NCBI RefSeq assembly: GCF_014207445.1 | Contig: NZ_JACHEM010000009.1 | Span: 275,246-339,245 of the forward strand | DNA length: 64,000 nucleotides | Reading direction: 5' to 3' | Origin: Streptomyces candidus | GTDB taxonomy: Bacteria; Actinomycetota; Actinomycetes; Streptomycetales; Streptomycetaceae | In this document: positions 8,908 through 17,246 of the stretch, in pieces | Position numbering within the stretch: position 1 is the first letter of the stretch | Layout: each line of letters opens with the position of its first letter | Translations under genes and position numbers: made by a program | Notes under the pieces: model-generated | Told to the model about the DNA's origin: nothing | The model's database searches: none | The model's input: only the letters and a program-made list of their open reading frames with translations

Positions 8908-9918
8908 ATGAGTGCCATGAGTACTGCCGCGTATGACGCCGTCGTGCTGTCCGGTGGGGCCGGGCGGCGGCTCGGCGGGGTGGACAAGGCCGCTGTGCGG
9001 GTCGGCGGGAGGACTCTCCTCGACCGGGTCCTGGGGGCCTGTGACGCCGCCGCGACCACGGTGGTCGTCGGCGGCCGGCACGCCACCGTGCGGCCGGTGA
9101 CCTGGGCGCGGGAGGACCCGCCCGGCGGAGGACCGCTGGCCGCACTCGACGCCGGGGTGCGGGCGACCCGCGCCGACCGCCTCGTGGTCCTCTCGGTGGA
9201 CCTGCCGTTCGTGGACGCGGCGACGGTGAGCACTCTCCTTCAGGCACTGGAACGCGTTCCGGGCGAGAGGCGGGGCGGCGGGCAGGACGCGCGCGGTCCG
9301 GAAGGCGCGCTGCTCGTCGACGCCGAGGGGCGCGACCAGCCGCTCGTCGCCGTCTACCGGACGGAACCATTGCGCCGGGAACTGGCCCTGCTCGCGACTG
9401 AGTACGGCTCCCTGAACGGGCTTCCCCTGCGGCTGCTCACCGCCGAACTCGCACTCGCCCGGGTCACCACGGCCGCCCCCCTGGTCTCCTTCGACTGCGA
9501 CACCTGGGAAGACATCGCAACGGCCCGCGCCCGCATCAGGGAGCATGGGCATGTGCTGGATGAATGGATCACCGCAGTCAAGGACGAACTCGGTGTCGAG
9601 CTCGACGTCGACACCACCCTCCTCCTCGACCTCGCCCGCGACGCCGCGCACGGCATCGCACGGCCCGCCGCCCCTCTGACTACGTTCCTGGTCGGGTACG
9701 CGGCGGGACGGGCAGCCGGCCAAGGCCCGCAGGCCGTCGCCGAAGCCGTCCGCAAGGCCACTGCCCTCGCCGAGCGCTGGGTGGCGGAAACACAGGCGGG
9801 ACCGCAGCCGGACAACCAGGCGGATCCGGTGCCGGAAAAGCAGGCGGGGCCGGTGCCGGGTACGCAGCCGGCATCACCGGCGATTACGCGGGCACCCGCA
9901 CCGGAGGGGCAGGCATGA
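8908..9918 (+). CDS. mobA: MobA-like nucleotidyltransferase fused to a DUF6457-type domain
   Basis: A 336-residue protein. Residues 1-210 are a MobA-type NTP transferase: AVVLSGGAGRRLGGVDKAAV is the GTP-binding signature and the metal-site region is LVVLSVDLPFVD. MobA adds GMP to molybdopterin to make the guanine-dinucleotide cofactor. Residues 215-285 (LDEWITAVKDELGVELDVDT and on) form a compact all-alpha domain that is usually a separate small protein beside moeA in actinomycetes. The final 50 residues are a Pro/Gln/Ala tail with near-repeats. The ATG at 8908 has no ribosome site but follows TACATACT by about 8 nt, suggesting a leaderless transcript; the ATG at 8917 is an alternative. It is coupled to moeA by ATGA. 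Confidence 0.82.
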   Translation: MSAMSTAAYDAVVLSGGAGRRLGGVDKAAVRVGGRTLLDRVLGACDAAATTVVVGGRHATVRPVTWAREDPPGGGPLAALDAGVRATRADRLVVLSVDLPFVDAATVSTLLQALERVPGERRGGGQDARGPEGALLVDAEGRDQPLVAVYRTEPLRRELALLATEYGSLNGLPLRLLTAELALARVTTAAPLVSFDCDTWEDIATARARIREHGHVLDEWITAVKDELGVELDVDTTLLLDLARDAAHGIARPAAPLTTFLVGYAAGRAAGQGPQAVAEAVRKATALAERWVAETQAGPQPDNQADPVPEKQAGPVPGTQPASPAITRAPAPEGQA

Positions 9919-11333
9919 ACGACCGCGAGCACGACATCGACGGGATCGAGCAGGCCCTCGCCCTGGTGAACCGCGAGCAGCCCGCCGTGCCCGCACCGGG
10001 CACGGCACCGGCCGCCCCGCCCGCTCCTGCCCGCAGTCCCGCCGAAACCGTCGCGCTGCCTCAGCCGGACGCCCCGGCGGGACACACGGAAGCCGACCCC
10101 GGCCCCGCCCCCGGCGGTCACTCCACGGCCACCCCCTGGGCCGAGGCACGCGCCGTGGCCGCCCGCACCGGGCGCGCCGTGCCGGCCCGCCCTCGCCGAG
10201 TGCCCCTGGCCCAGGCGCTCGGGCAGGTCCTCGCCGAGCCTCTGACCGCACTCACCGACCTGCCGTCCTTCGACACCTCCGCCATGGACGGATGGGCCGT
10301 CGCCGGCCCCGGCCCATGGGCGTACCGACAGGGCACGGGCATCCTCGCCGGGCGGGCCGCCCCCGAGCCTCTCTCCGACGGCGAGGCGGTACGGATCGCC
10401 ACCGGGGCCCGGGTGCCCGCCGACACGACCGCCGTGATCCGCAGCGAGCACGCCCGCGCGGACGAGGCGAAGCTGCGGTTGCACGTCCGGCGCGAGGTCA
10501 CCCCCGGCCAGGACATCCGCCCGCGCGGCCAGGAATGCCGCACCGGCGACCGGTTGCTGCCCGCGGGTTCCGTGGTGACCCCGGCCGTGCTCGGGCTGGC
10601 CGCCGCCGCCGGGTACGACGTCCTGGCGACGATTCCCCGCCCCACGGTGGAAGTACTGGTCCTGGGCGACGAGTTGCTGACCGAGGGCCTCCCGCGCGAC
10701 GGCATGGTCCGCGACGCGCTCGGCCCGCTGCTCGCACCCTGGCTGCGTGCGCTCGGTGCCGACGTCCTCGACACCCGATGTCTGGGCGACGACCCGCAGG
10801 CCCTGCGCAAGGCGGTCCTCGGCACCGAGGCCGACGTGGTGGTCACCACCGGGGGCACCGCTGCCGGACCGGTCGACCACGTCCACCCGTTCCTCGCGAC
10901 CGCAGGCGCCGAACTCCTCGTCGACGGCGTCGACGTGCGCCCCGGCCACCCCATGCTGCTGGCCCGTCTCGCCCCCGACACCCATCTCGTGGGCCTGCCC
11001 GGCAACCCGCTCGCTGCCGTGTCCGGCCTGCTGACCCTGGCCGAGCCGCTGCTGCGCGGACTCGCCCACCGCCCCACCCCGGAGCCCTACCGGGCGCCGG
11101 TCCGCGACGGGATCCCCGGCCACCCCGTCTCCACCCGTCTCGTGCCTGTCACCCACCGTACCGACCCCCGCACCGGCGCCGAGCATTCCGTACCGCTGCA
11201 CTACAACGGTCCCGCGATGCTGCGGGGCATCGCGGCGGCCGACGGGCTGGCCGTTGTACCGCCCGGCGGCGCACGGGCCGGGGACGAGCTGGAGATTCTC
11301 GACCTGCCCTGGGCAGAAGGGTGTTTCACGTGA
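9915..11333 (+). CDS. moeA: molybdopterin molybdenumtransferase MoeA
   Basis: A 472-residue MoeA, which inserts molybdate into adenylylated molybdopterin. Core motifs are LPSFDTSAMDGWAV, the MoCF domain TTGGTAAGPVDHV and the GLPGNPLAAVSG loop. The first 70-75 residues are a Pro/Ala-rich extension before the conserved part begins (ARRVPLAQALGQVLAEPLTA region), longer than in most MoeA. The start overlaps the mobA stop (ATGA). The end is unusual: the last codons and the TGA stop lie inside a perfect parS palindrome at 11323-11336. Together with mobA this is a two-gene cofactor unit; no molybdoenzyme gene lies nearby. Confidence 0.9.
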   Translation: MNDREHDIDGIEQALALVNREQPAVPAPGTAPAAPPAPARSPAETVALPQPDAPAGHTEADPGPAPGGHSTATPWAEARAVAARTGRAVPARPRRVPLAQALGQVLAEPLTALTDLPSFDTSAMDGWAVAGPGPWAYRQGTGILAGRAAPEPLSDGEAVRIATGARVPADTTAVIRSEHARADEAKLRLHVRREVTPGQDIRPRGQECRTGDRLLPAGSVVTPAVLGLAAAAGYDVLATIPRPTVEVLVLGDELLTEGLPRDGMVRDALGPLLAPWLRALGADVLDTRCLGDDPQALRKAVLGTEADVVVTTGGTAAGPVDHVHPFLATAGAELLVDGVDVRPGHPMLLARLAPDTHLVGLPGNPLAAVSGLLTLAEPLLRGLAHRPTPEPYRAPVRDGIPGHPVSTRLVPVTHRTDPRTGAEHSVPLHYNGPAMLRGIAAADGLAVVPPGGARAGDELEILDLPWAEGCFT

Positions 11334-11336
11334 AAC
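11323..11336. other. parS site 1 (perfect)
   Basis: GTTTCACGTGAAAC, the Streptomyces ParB-binding centromere sequence. It contains the moeA stop codon (TGA at 11331-11333). Confidence 0.9.
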
Positions 11337-11352
11337 AGCCCGCTCTCCCGTC

Positions 11353-11366
11353 GTTCCACGTGAAAC
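11353..11366. other. parS-like site 2 (one mismatch)
   Basis: GTTCCACGTGAAAC, one base off the perfect site, midway between two perfect copies (30 and 35 bp spacing). It lies in the moeA/channel intergenic gap. Confidence 0.7.
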
Positions 11367-11387
11367 GACCCACCCGCACGGAAGGAT

Positions 11388-11401
11388 GTTTCACGTGAAA
11401 C
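11388..11401. other. parS site 3 (perfect)
   Basis: GTTTCACGTGAAAC overlapping the start region of the potassium channel gene; the preferred GTG start (11395) is inside the palindrome. It is the third of a cluster spanning 79 bp. Confidence 0.9.
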
Positions 11402-12495
11402 TGCCCGGCGACGACGCGATGGCCAGAGCCGCCGAGGAGCATCTGACCGCCGCCCCGGTGAAGTTGCCCAAGCAGGTGGTCGAACGCCCACTGCGGCAGG
11501 TCGGCAAGCGTCTGCTGATGGCGATGCTGGTGCTGCTGACGACGGTGCTCCTCGTCTGGTTCGACCGCGACGGCTACCACGACAACTCCGACGGCGGCGT
11601 GGACCTCCTCGACGCCGTCTACTACTCGACCGTCACCCTCTCCACCACGGGTTACGGCGACATCGTCCCCTACAGCGACGGCGCACGGCTCAGCAATGTG
11701 CTGCTCGTGACGCCGTTGCGCGTCCTCTTCCTGATCATCCTGGTCGGCACCACTCTCGAAGTCCTCACCGAGCGGACGAGGGAAGAGTTCCGACTGAACC
11801 GCTGGAGGTCCCAGTTGCGCGACCACACCGTCGTCATCGGTTACGGCACCAAGGGCCGGTCCGCGATGCAGACCCTCTTCGCGACCGGGCTGAAGAAGGA
11901 ACAGATCGTCGTGGTCGACCCGAGCGCCAAGGTCGTCGAGACCGCGAACGCGGAGGGACTGACCGGCGTGATCGGCGATGCGACGCGCAGCGACGTACTG
12001 CTGCGGGCGGAGCTGCAGCGGGCGCGGCAGATCGTCATCGCCACCCAGCGCGACGACACGGCGGTGCTGGTTACCCTCACCGCCCGTCAGCTCAACCGCG
12101 GCGCGAAAATTGTCGCAGCGGTCCGTGAGGAGGAGAACGCGCCGCTGCTGCGGCAGTCCGGAGCGGACGCCGTGATCACCAGCGCGAGCGCGGCGGGCCG
12201 CCTGCTCGGCCTCTCGGTGCTCAGCCCGAGTGCGGGCACCGTGATGGAGGACCTGATCCAGCAGGGCAGCGGCCTCGACCTGATCGAGCGGCCGGTCATA
12301 AAAAGCGAGGTCGGCAAAAGCGTGCGGGAGACCGAAGACCTGGTGGTCAACGTCCTGCGCGGGCACCGCCTGCTCGGCTATGACGATCCGGCGGCGAGTC
12401 CGCTCCAGTCCACCGACCGTGTGATCGCGATCGCCCGGGTGTCGACAGGCGGCACCGAGAGGGGCCACAGCGTACGGGTCACCTCGGCGGAATAG
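11395..12495 (+). CDS. potassium channel with RCK (TrkA-N) domain
   Basis: A 366-residue two-helix K+ channel fused to a cytosolic RCK domain (MthK/Kch-like). The first membrane helix is LLMAMLVLLTTVLLVWF (about 42-58). The pore loop has the selectivity filter TTGYGD near 85-90, and the second helix is LLVTPLRVLFLIILVGTTLE. From about 143 a Rossmann RCK domain begins TVVIGYGTKGRSAMQTLF, with acidic strand end VVVDPSAK, and a TrkA_C-like part follows. It probably gates K+ flux by nucleotide or ion binding. The start is ambiguous: ATG 11386 has GGAAGG directly abutting it, while GTG 11395 has the same GGAAGG at good spacing, so I prefer GTG. Both lie in parS site 3. Confidence 0.85.
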   Translation: MKLPGDDAMARAAEEHLTAAPVKLPKQVVERPLRQVGKRLLMAMLVLLTTVLLVWFDRDGYHDNSDGGVDLLDAVYYSTVTLSTTGYGDIVPYSDGARLSNVLLVTPLRVLFLIILVGTTLEVLTERTREEFRLNRWRSQLRDHTVVIGYGTKGRSAMQTLFATGLKKEQIVVVDPSAKVVETANAEGLTGVIGDATRSDVLLRAELQRARQIVIATQRDDTAVLVTLTARQLNRGAKIVAAVREEENAPLLRQSGADAVITSASAAGRLLGLSVLSPSAGTVMEDLIQQGSGLDLIERPVIKSEVGKSVRETEDLVVNVLRGHRLLGYDDPAASPLQSTDRVIAIARVSTGGTERGHSVRVTSAE

Positions 12496-12583
12496 CGCGG
12501 CGTCGGCTGCTGCGTGACCTTTCGGGATGTCCTTCGCAAGGGTCTTCGGACTGATCACAGGTACCGGGGGTAGCGTCGAGCCC

Positions 12584-13564
12584 ATGCATGCGATCACGAT
12601 CCCTGAACCCGGTGGCCCCGAGGCACTCGTCTGGGCGGAGGTCCCCGACCCCGTTCCCCACGAGGGAGAAGTCCTCGTCGAGGTAGCCGCGAGCGCCGTC
12701 AACCGTGCCGACCTGCTCCAGCGACAGGGCTTCTACGACCCGCCGCCGGGCGCGTCCCGCTACCCCGGCCTGGAGTGCTCGGGGCGGATCGTCGCCGTGG
12801 GCGCCGGCGTCCACGGCTGGGCGGTCGGCGACGAGGTGTGCGCCCTGCTCGCGGGCGGCGGGTACGCGCAGAAGGTCGCCGTCCCGGCCGGGCAGCTGAT
12901 GCCCGTGCCCGAGGGCGTGGACCTGGTGACGGCGGCGGCACTGCCCGAGGTGACCGCCACAGTCTGGTCGAACGTCTTCATGATCGCCCACCTGCGCCCG
13001 GGCGAGACGCTGCTCGTGCACGGCGGCGCCAGCGGCATCGGCACCATGGCCATCCAGCTCGCCAAGGCCGTGGGGGCCCGCGTCGCCGTCACGGCCGGCG
13101 GACCGGAGAAGCTGGCGCGCTGCGCGGAACTGGGCGCCGACGTCCTCATCGACTACCGCGAGCAGGACTTCGTGCAGGAGGTGCGCAAGGCCACCGAAGG
13201 CAAGGGCGCGGACGTCATCCTCGACATCATCGGCGCCAAGTATCTGGACCAGAACGTGAAGGCGCTCGCCACCAACGGACGCCTCGCGATCATCGGTCTC
13301 CAGGGCGGCGTCAAGGGCGAACTGAACCTCAACGCGCTGCTGCGCAAGCGGGCCGCGATCACTGCGACGTCGCTGCGGGCCCGGCCCGCGGGGGAGAAGG
13401 CGGCGATCGTCGCGGCGGTGCGTGAGCACGTGTGGCCGCTGATCGCCGCCGGCCGGGTGCGTCCGGTGGTCGACCGGATCTTCCCCGTGGACCAGGCGTC
13501 CGAGGCGCACAAGGCGCTGGACGAGGGCAGCCACATCGGCAAGATCCTGCTCGCCGTGGGCTGA
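12584..13564 (+). CDS. NAD(P)H-quinone oxidoreductase, zinc-free MDR family
   Basis: A 326-residue medium-chain dehydrogenase/reductase of the quinone oxidoreductase (Qor/PIG3) type. The GroES-like N-domain is VEVAASAVNRADLLQRQGFY and the NADPH Rossmann motif is LVHGGASGIGTMAIQLAK near 145-160. Zinc-ligand cysteines of alcohol dehydrogenases are absent, as expected for quinone reductases. It likely reduces quinones or enals with NADPH in the cytosol. The ATG at 12584 lacks a ribosome site, but TAGCGT sits 9 nt upstream, so a leaderless start is plausible. It converges on bpa, with a 50-bp hairpin between. Confidence 0.88.
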   Translation: MHAITIPEPGGPEALVWAEVPDPVPHEGEVLVEVAASAVNRADLLQRQGFYDPPPGASRYPGLECSGRIVAVGAGVHGWAVGDEVCALLAGGGYAQKVAVPAGQLMPVPEGVDLVTAAALPEVTATVWSNVFMIAHLRPGETLLVHGGASGIGTMAIQLAKAVGARVAVTAGGPEKLARCAELGADVLIDYREQDFVQEVRKATEGKGADVILDIIGAKYLDQNVKALATNGRLAIIGLQGGVKGELNLNALLRKRAAITATSLRARPAGEKAAIVAAVREHVWPLIAAGRVRPVVDRIFPVDQASEAHKALDEGSHIGKILLAVG

Positions 13565-13610
13565 GCACCGAGAAGCCGACGGCCGTGCACCGATCGCCCC
13601 GAGAAGGCGG

Positions 13611-13650
13611 CGGAGAAACAGGTGGCCCGGCGGAGAAGCAGGTGGCCCGG
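13611..13650. repeat. 20-bp tandem duplication of a terminator arm
   Basis: Two adjacent 20-bp units (13611-13630 and 13631-13650) differ at one base and contain CAGGTGGCCCGG. The second unit forms the left arm of the following hairpin, so the arm has been duplicated. Confidence 0.8.
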
Positions 13651-13687
13651 TTCCTTCCGTACGTACGGAAGGTACCGGGCCACCTGC
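13638..13687. terminator. 50-bp bidirectional hairpin between qor-like gene and bpa
   Basis: Inverted repeat of two 25-nt arms meeting at GTACGTAC with a single T/A mismatch. It lies between two convergent genes (stops at 13564 and 13720), so it can terminate both transcripts. Confidence 0.8.
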
Positions 13688-13719
13688 GCACGGCTCACCG
13701 ACGGGACCGCCCCGGGTCC

Positions 13720-14262
13720 CTACAGGTACGGGCCGCCCGTGCGGGCCGCGGGCCCGTGCCCGCCGTCCTCGTCGTCCTCGTGGGAAGCGCCCGGCGGCAG
13801 GGCCCGGCGCATCTGCTCCAGCTGGGCGCGGGCCGCCATCTGCTGGGCGAACAGCGCGGTCTGGATACCGTGGAAGAGCCCTTCGAGCCAGCCCACCAAC
13901 TGGGCCTGCGCGATCCGCAGCTCCGCCTCGGAGGGAATGGCCTCCTCGGTGAACGGCAGCGAGAGGCGTTCCAGTTCCTCGACGAGCTCGGGGGCGAGCC
14001 CGTCCTCCAGCTCCTTCACGGAGCTGGCGTGAATGTCCTTGAGCCGCACCCGGCTCGCCTCGTCCAGAGGAGCCGCGCGGACTTCCTCCAGGAGTTGCTT
14101 GATCATGCTGCCGATCCGCATGACCTTCGCGGGCTGTTCGACCATGTCTGTCACGGGCACCTCGCGCGACTCGTCGTCACCGCCGCCGAGCGCCATTTGG
14201 TCCTGCCCGACGACCAGGATCTTGGGGCTCTCCTGCGACCGTTCACTCCTCGGCATCTCCAT
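13720..14262 (-). CDS. bpa: bacterial proteasome activator Bpa (PafE)
   Basis: A 180-residue protein of the Bpa/PafE (DUF2587) family. This ATP-independent dodecameric ring docks on the 20S proteasome and opens its gate in actinobacteria. The conserved four-helix body runs from TDMVEQPAKVMRIGSMIKQL to LVGWLEGLFHGIQTALFAQQ. The C-terminus is GGPYL, equivalent to the HbYX-like GQYL tail that inserts into the proteasome alpha ring. The acidic/Gly linker HEDDEDGGHG precedes the tail. The start is the ATG at 14260-14262; an in-frame ATG two codons later is an alternative. The proteasome genes themselves are not in this window. Confidence 0.92.
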   Translation of the reverse strand: MEMPRSERSQESPKILVVGQDQMALGGGDDESREVPVTDMVEQPAKVMRIGSMIKQLLEEVRAAPLDEASRVRLKDIHASSVKELEDGLAPELVEELERLSLPFTEEAIPSEAELRIAQAQLVGWLEGLFHGIQTALFAQQMAARAQLEQMRRALPPGASHEDDEDGGHGPAARTGGPYL

Positions 14263-14298
14263 GCCGCCATTGTCTCGTACACCTGCTTCACCACGGGG

Positions 14299-14341
14299 TG
14301 TGCCCCCGTACAAAGGTGATCCACCTTCATACGGGGGCACA
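14299..14341 (-). terminator. hairpin after the ABC exporter operon
   Basis: Outer 12-bp stem TGTGCCCCCGTA/TACGGGGGCACA encloses a second stem AAGGTG/CACCTT. It lies 20 nt past the permease stop and ahead of bpa, so it could end the exporter transcript and insulate the bpa promoter. Confidence 0.65.
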
Positions 14342-14360
14342 GGTTGCGCCAAGTGCCGAC

Positions 14361-17246
14361 TCAGGCCTCCGCACGCCGGGCGACCGCGCCCCGGGAGCGG
14401 GTGACCAGTGCCGCGAGGAGTGCCGCGCCGACCGGTACGGCGATCACGAGCGAGCCCAGGGTCTCCCACGGGATCACGATGGGGATCTCGGTGGTGCTCA
14501 TGCCGCCGATCCAGCCCTCGTCGACGCTCCTCTGGAGGGAGGCCTCGTCGGCCCGCCGCTGGTTGAGCAGGAGCCCGATCGAGGGCAGGACGCCTGCCGC
14601 CGAGCCGAGGACCACACCCATCAGGGCGACCGTCCCGCACTGGAACCCGCTGAGGGCGCGGCGCACCCGGGGCGGTGCGCCGACCGCGGTCAGGGTCTTC
14701 AGGTCGGGTTCGGCGTCGGCCTGGGCGAGGCCGGTGGCGATGCCGGCGGCGCCGATGGTGACCAGTCCGGCGAACACCGTCAGCGCGAGCAGCACGATGC
14801 CGGTGCTGCCGGAGTAACCGGACTCGATGTACGGCGCCGTGGTGAGCCCGATCTTGTCGAACGCGCCGTTCAGGGACTGGCTCCGTTCGGTGCTGGGCAG
14901 CGCGGACGTCGAGAAGACCAGACCATAGGGCACCGTGGTGAAGCCGGCCTCCTTGGCGGCGGCCGGCGGCACGAGGAGCTGAATGCCGTACGCCTTGACG
15001 TCCTCCGGTGCCAGGTGTGCCGGCAGGTGGGTGACCCTGCCGGGAGCCTCCCTCCCTGCCGCCAATGCCTCTTCGGCCTTCTTGTGGTCGGTGACGACCT
15101 TGATGCCGACCTTGCCGGTGTTGTTCTTGTCGAAGTGGGCGCGTTCGAAGGAGACCGCCCTGCCCTGCTTGACGGCGTTCACGACGCCGGGATCGGTGAT
15201 CCCGAGAACCTTCAGGATCTTCTCGTCACCGACGGTCACCCCGGCGGTACCGGGGGCGTCGCCGGAGAACTCCACGGTGCAGCGCCAGTCCTTGGCCAGC
15301 GCGCGGCGTTCCTCGACGGAGAACCGCTCGCTCGGGTCGCTGCCCGCGACACCGCCCTCGTGGAGCGGACAGCGGTTGGCCTTCGGTATGTAAACCTCGT
15401 ACTGGCCGCACTTGGCGTCGTCGCTGTACGGGGTGCACTTCTTGTCCCCCACGACGATGCGCTGGACGTCGGCGAGGACGTCGAGAGGCAGGTTCGCCTG
15501 CACGGCCGACCGCATGGCGCTCACATCGCGACCGCCCGCCTCGTCGGTGGTGGCCGAACCGACGCCGTACGGGAGCATCTCCTGGTATTCGGCACGCTGC
15601 TTGGCGTCCGTGCTGGCGGTGTAGGTGGCGACCGCGACGGTGCCCGCGACGGCGGCCAGCACCGCGGCGACGGCGGGCGCCGTGCGTCCCCGGTTGCGTA
15701 CGGCGTCGCGCAGGGCGAGCCGCGGCGAGAGCGGCAGCCAGCCGCCCAGCCGCCCGAACAGGCCGACCAGAACCGGGGTCAGGGCCACTACGCCCAGCTC
15801 GGCGAGGGCGCTGCCGGCCGCGACGAGGAGGAAGCTGTCGCTGGCCACGGCCCCGTACAGGGCGACGGCCGCGCCGATCGCGACGGCGACCAGACCGACG
15901 GCCGGCAGGACCCGGTTGGCCTTGCGGACTCCGCGCCGCCCGGTGAGAGAGGCCAGGACGGGCTGGCGGGAGGCGGTGACGGCGGGCACGATCGCCGCCA
16001 TCAGTCCGGTGAACACGGCGAGCAGGGCGATGCCGAACAGTTCCAGCGGTCGTAGCTCGAAGGCACCGAACCGCTGGCCGAGGTATCCCTCAAGGACGGG
16101 CTGGAGCGCCAGCGTCAGGGCGATCCCGAGCGCCGTGCCGACGACGGCGGCGGCGACGCCGATGACCAGACCGCCGGACAGGACGATGGCCCGGATGTGG
16201 CGGCGGTCGCCGCCGTTGGCGCCGACCAGGCCGAGCTGGCGCCGCGAGCGGCGGGCGCCCACGGCGAAGGCGGGGCCGGCCAGCAGACAGATCTCCAGCA
16301 GGGCGAGACCGACCACGGTGGCGGCTGCCGCGAGGGCACCGGCCGTTCCGTTGGAGCTGTCAGGCGATGCGTTGTGCCGGTAGTACGGGACCTCGGAGTC
16401 GGTCGGCGGGTTCAGGGCCACCGCGCGGGAGAGCACGGCGACGCCCTTGGAGTTGGCCTCCTTGACCATGTTCCACGTGAAACCTTCGCCGCCGCCCGAG
16501 CCCACCAGGTAGTTCGTCTCGCCACCAGTGGGCGAAAGGCCCTGGTCGGCGAGGGACTTGTTCAGTGGGCCGAGGAACGTGCCGGGCAGTGCGTTGATCT
16601 GGTCGAGCTTCAGCTCGTCGGGCAGCTCATAGGCACCGACGATGGTGAACTCGGTGTCCAGGGACCGCGGCTTGACCTTGTCCCCGAGGGAAAGGCCGCC
16701 CGCTTCCAGGAAGTGGTGGGTCGCGGCGATCTCGCCGGCCTTCTCGGGGAAGCGGCCTTCGCCGAGGACCATCAGGCCCTTCGCCAGCGGGTCGGTGGCC
16801 TTCAGCTCGCGCACCTCGGTCTGGAGGAGTCCGTGCTGGGTGCGGAGCGGGGTGTGGCCCTTGGTGTCGGTGAGGGTCTTCGTTCCTGCCGGAACCGCCT
16901 TCGAGAGGTCCGCCCGGCCCTCGGAGGTGGGCTTGCTGTGGTGGGCGTCCCAGCCGCCGACGGGGTGCCAGTTGTCATCGCCCGGGGTGCCGAGGTGCGG
17001 GTTCTGCTCGATGGGCGCGCCGCCCGTCCCGCTGTCGGTCAGCAGGGCGTCGGCAGCACCGAGCCGGCGGTCCATCCGGTCGGCGACGCTCAGCTCGGCA
17101 CTGCGCAGGGTGACGTCGACGGCGCTCACGCCGAGGATGGGCAGCGCGATCATGGAGAGGACCAGGAGGCTGCGGCCCTTGGAGCGCCAGGCGTCGCGGC
17201 GGGCGATGCGGATGGCCGCGAGCCAGGAGTGGTACCAACCGGTCAC
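14361..17246 (-). CDS. FtsX-like ABC transporter permease
   Basis: A 961-residue membrane permease with two FtsX/MacB-type core domains. An N-terminal helix (SLLVLSMIALPILGVSAV) is followed by a large extracytoplasmic domain. A helix cluster comes at about 300-560 (for example AAAATVVGLALLEICLLAGPAFAV). A second large external domain follows at about 570-800. The final helices are near VLLALTVFAGLVTIGAAGIATG and the C-terminus. It begins with GTG overlapping the stop of the ATPase gene (GTGA), so the two are coupled. With that ATPase it forms an exporter or cell-envelope machine. The substrate is unknown. A one-mismatch parS lies inside the gene at 16470-16483. Confidence 0.88.
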   Translation of the reverse strand: MTGWYHSWLAAIRIARRDAWRSKGRSLLVLSMIALPILGVSAVDVTLRSAELSVADRMDRRLGAADALLTDSGTGGAPIEQNPHLGTPGDDNWHPVGGWDAHHSKPTSEGRADLSKAVPAGTKTLTDTKGHTPLRTQHGLLQTEVRELKATDPLAKGLMVLGEGRFPEKAGEIAATHHFLEAGGLSLGDKVKPRSLDTEFTIVGAYELPDELKLDQINALPGTFLGPLNKSLADQGLSPTGGETNYLVGSGGGEGFTWNMVKEANSKGVAVLSRAVALNPPTDSEVPYYRHNASPDSSNGTAGALAAAATVVGLALLEICLLAGPAFAVGARRSRRQLGLVGANGGDRRHIRAIVLSGGLVIGVAAAVVGTALGIALTLALQPVLEGYLGQRFGAFELRPLELFGIALLAVFTGLMAAIVPAVTASRQPVLASLTGRRGVRKANRVLPAVGLVAVAIGAAVALYGAVASDSFLLVAAGSALAELGVVALTPVLVGLFGRLGGWLPLSPRLALRDAVRNRGRTAPAVAAVLAAVAGTVAVATYTASTDAKQRAEYQEMLPYGVGSATTDEAGGRDVSAMRSAVQANLPLDVLADVQRIVVGDKKCTPYSDDAKCGQYEVYIPKANRCPLHEGGVAGSDPSERFSVEERRALAKDWRCTVEFSGDAPGTAGVTVGDEKILKVLGITDPGVVNAVKQGRAVSFERAHFDKNNTGKVGIKVVTDHKKAEEALAAGREAPGRVTHLPAHLAPEDVKAYGIQLLVPPAAAKEAGFTTVPYGLVFSTSALPSTERSQSLNGAFDKIGLTTAPYIESGYSGSTGIVLLALTVFAGLVTIGAAGIATGLAQADAEPDLKTLTAVGAPPRVRRALSGFQCGTVALMGVVLGSAAGVLPSIGLLLNQRRADEASLQRSVDEGWIGGMSTTEIPIVIPWETLGSLVIAVPVGAALLAALVTRSRGAVARRAEA
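16470..16483. other. parS-like site 4 (one mismatch, intragenic)
   Basis: GTTCCACGTGAAAC within the permease gene. Read in that gene's frame it encodes part of GFTWN in an extracytoplasmic region. It has the same T-to-C change as site 2. Confidence 0.6.
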
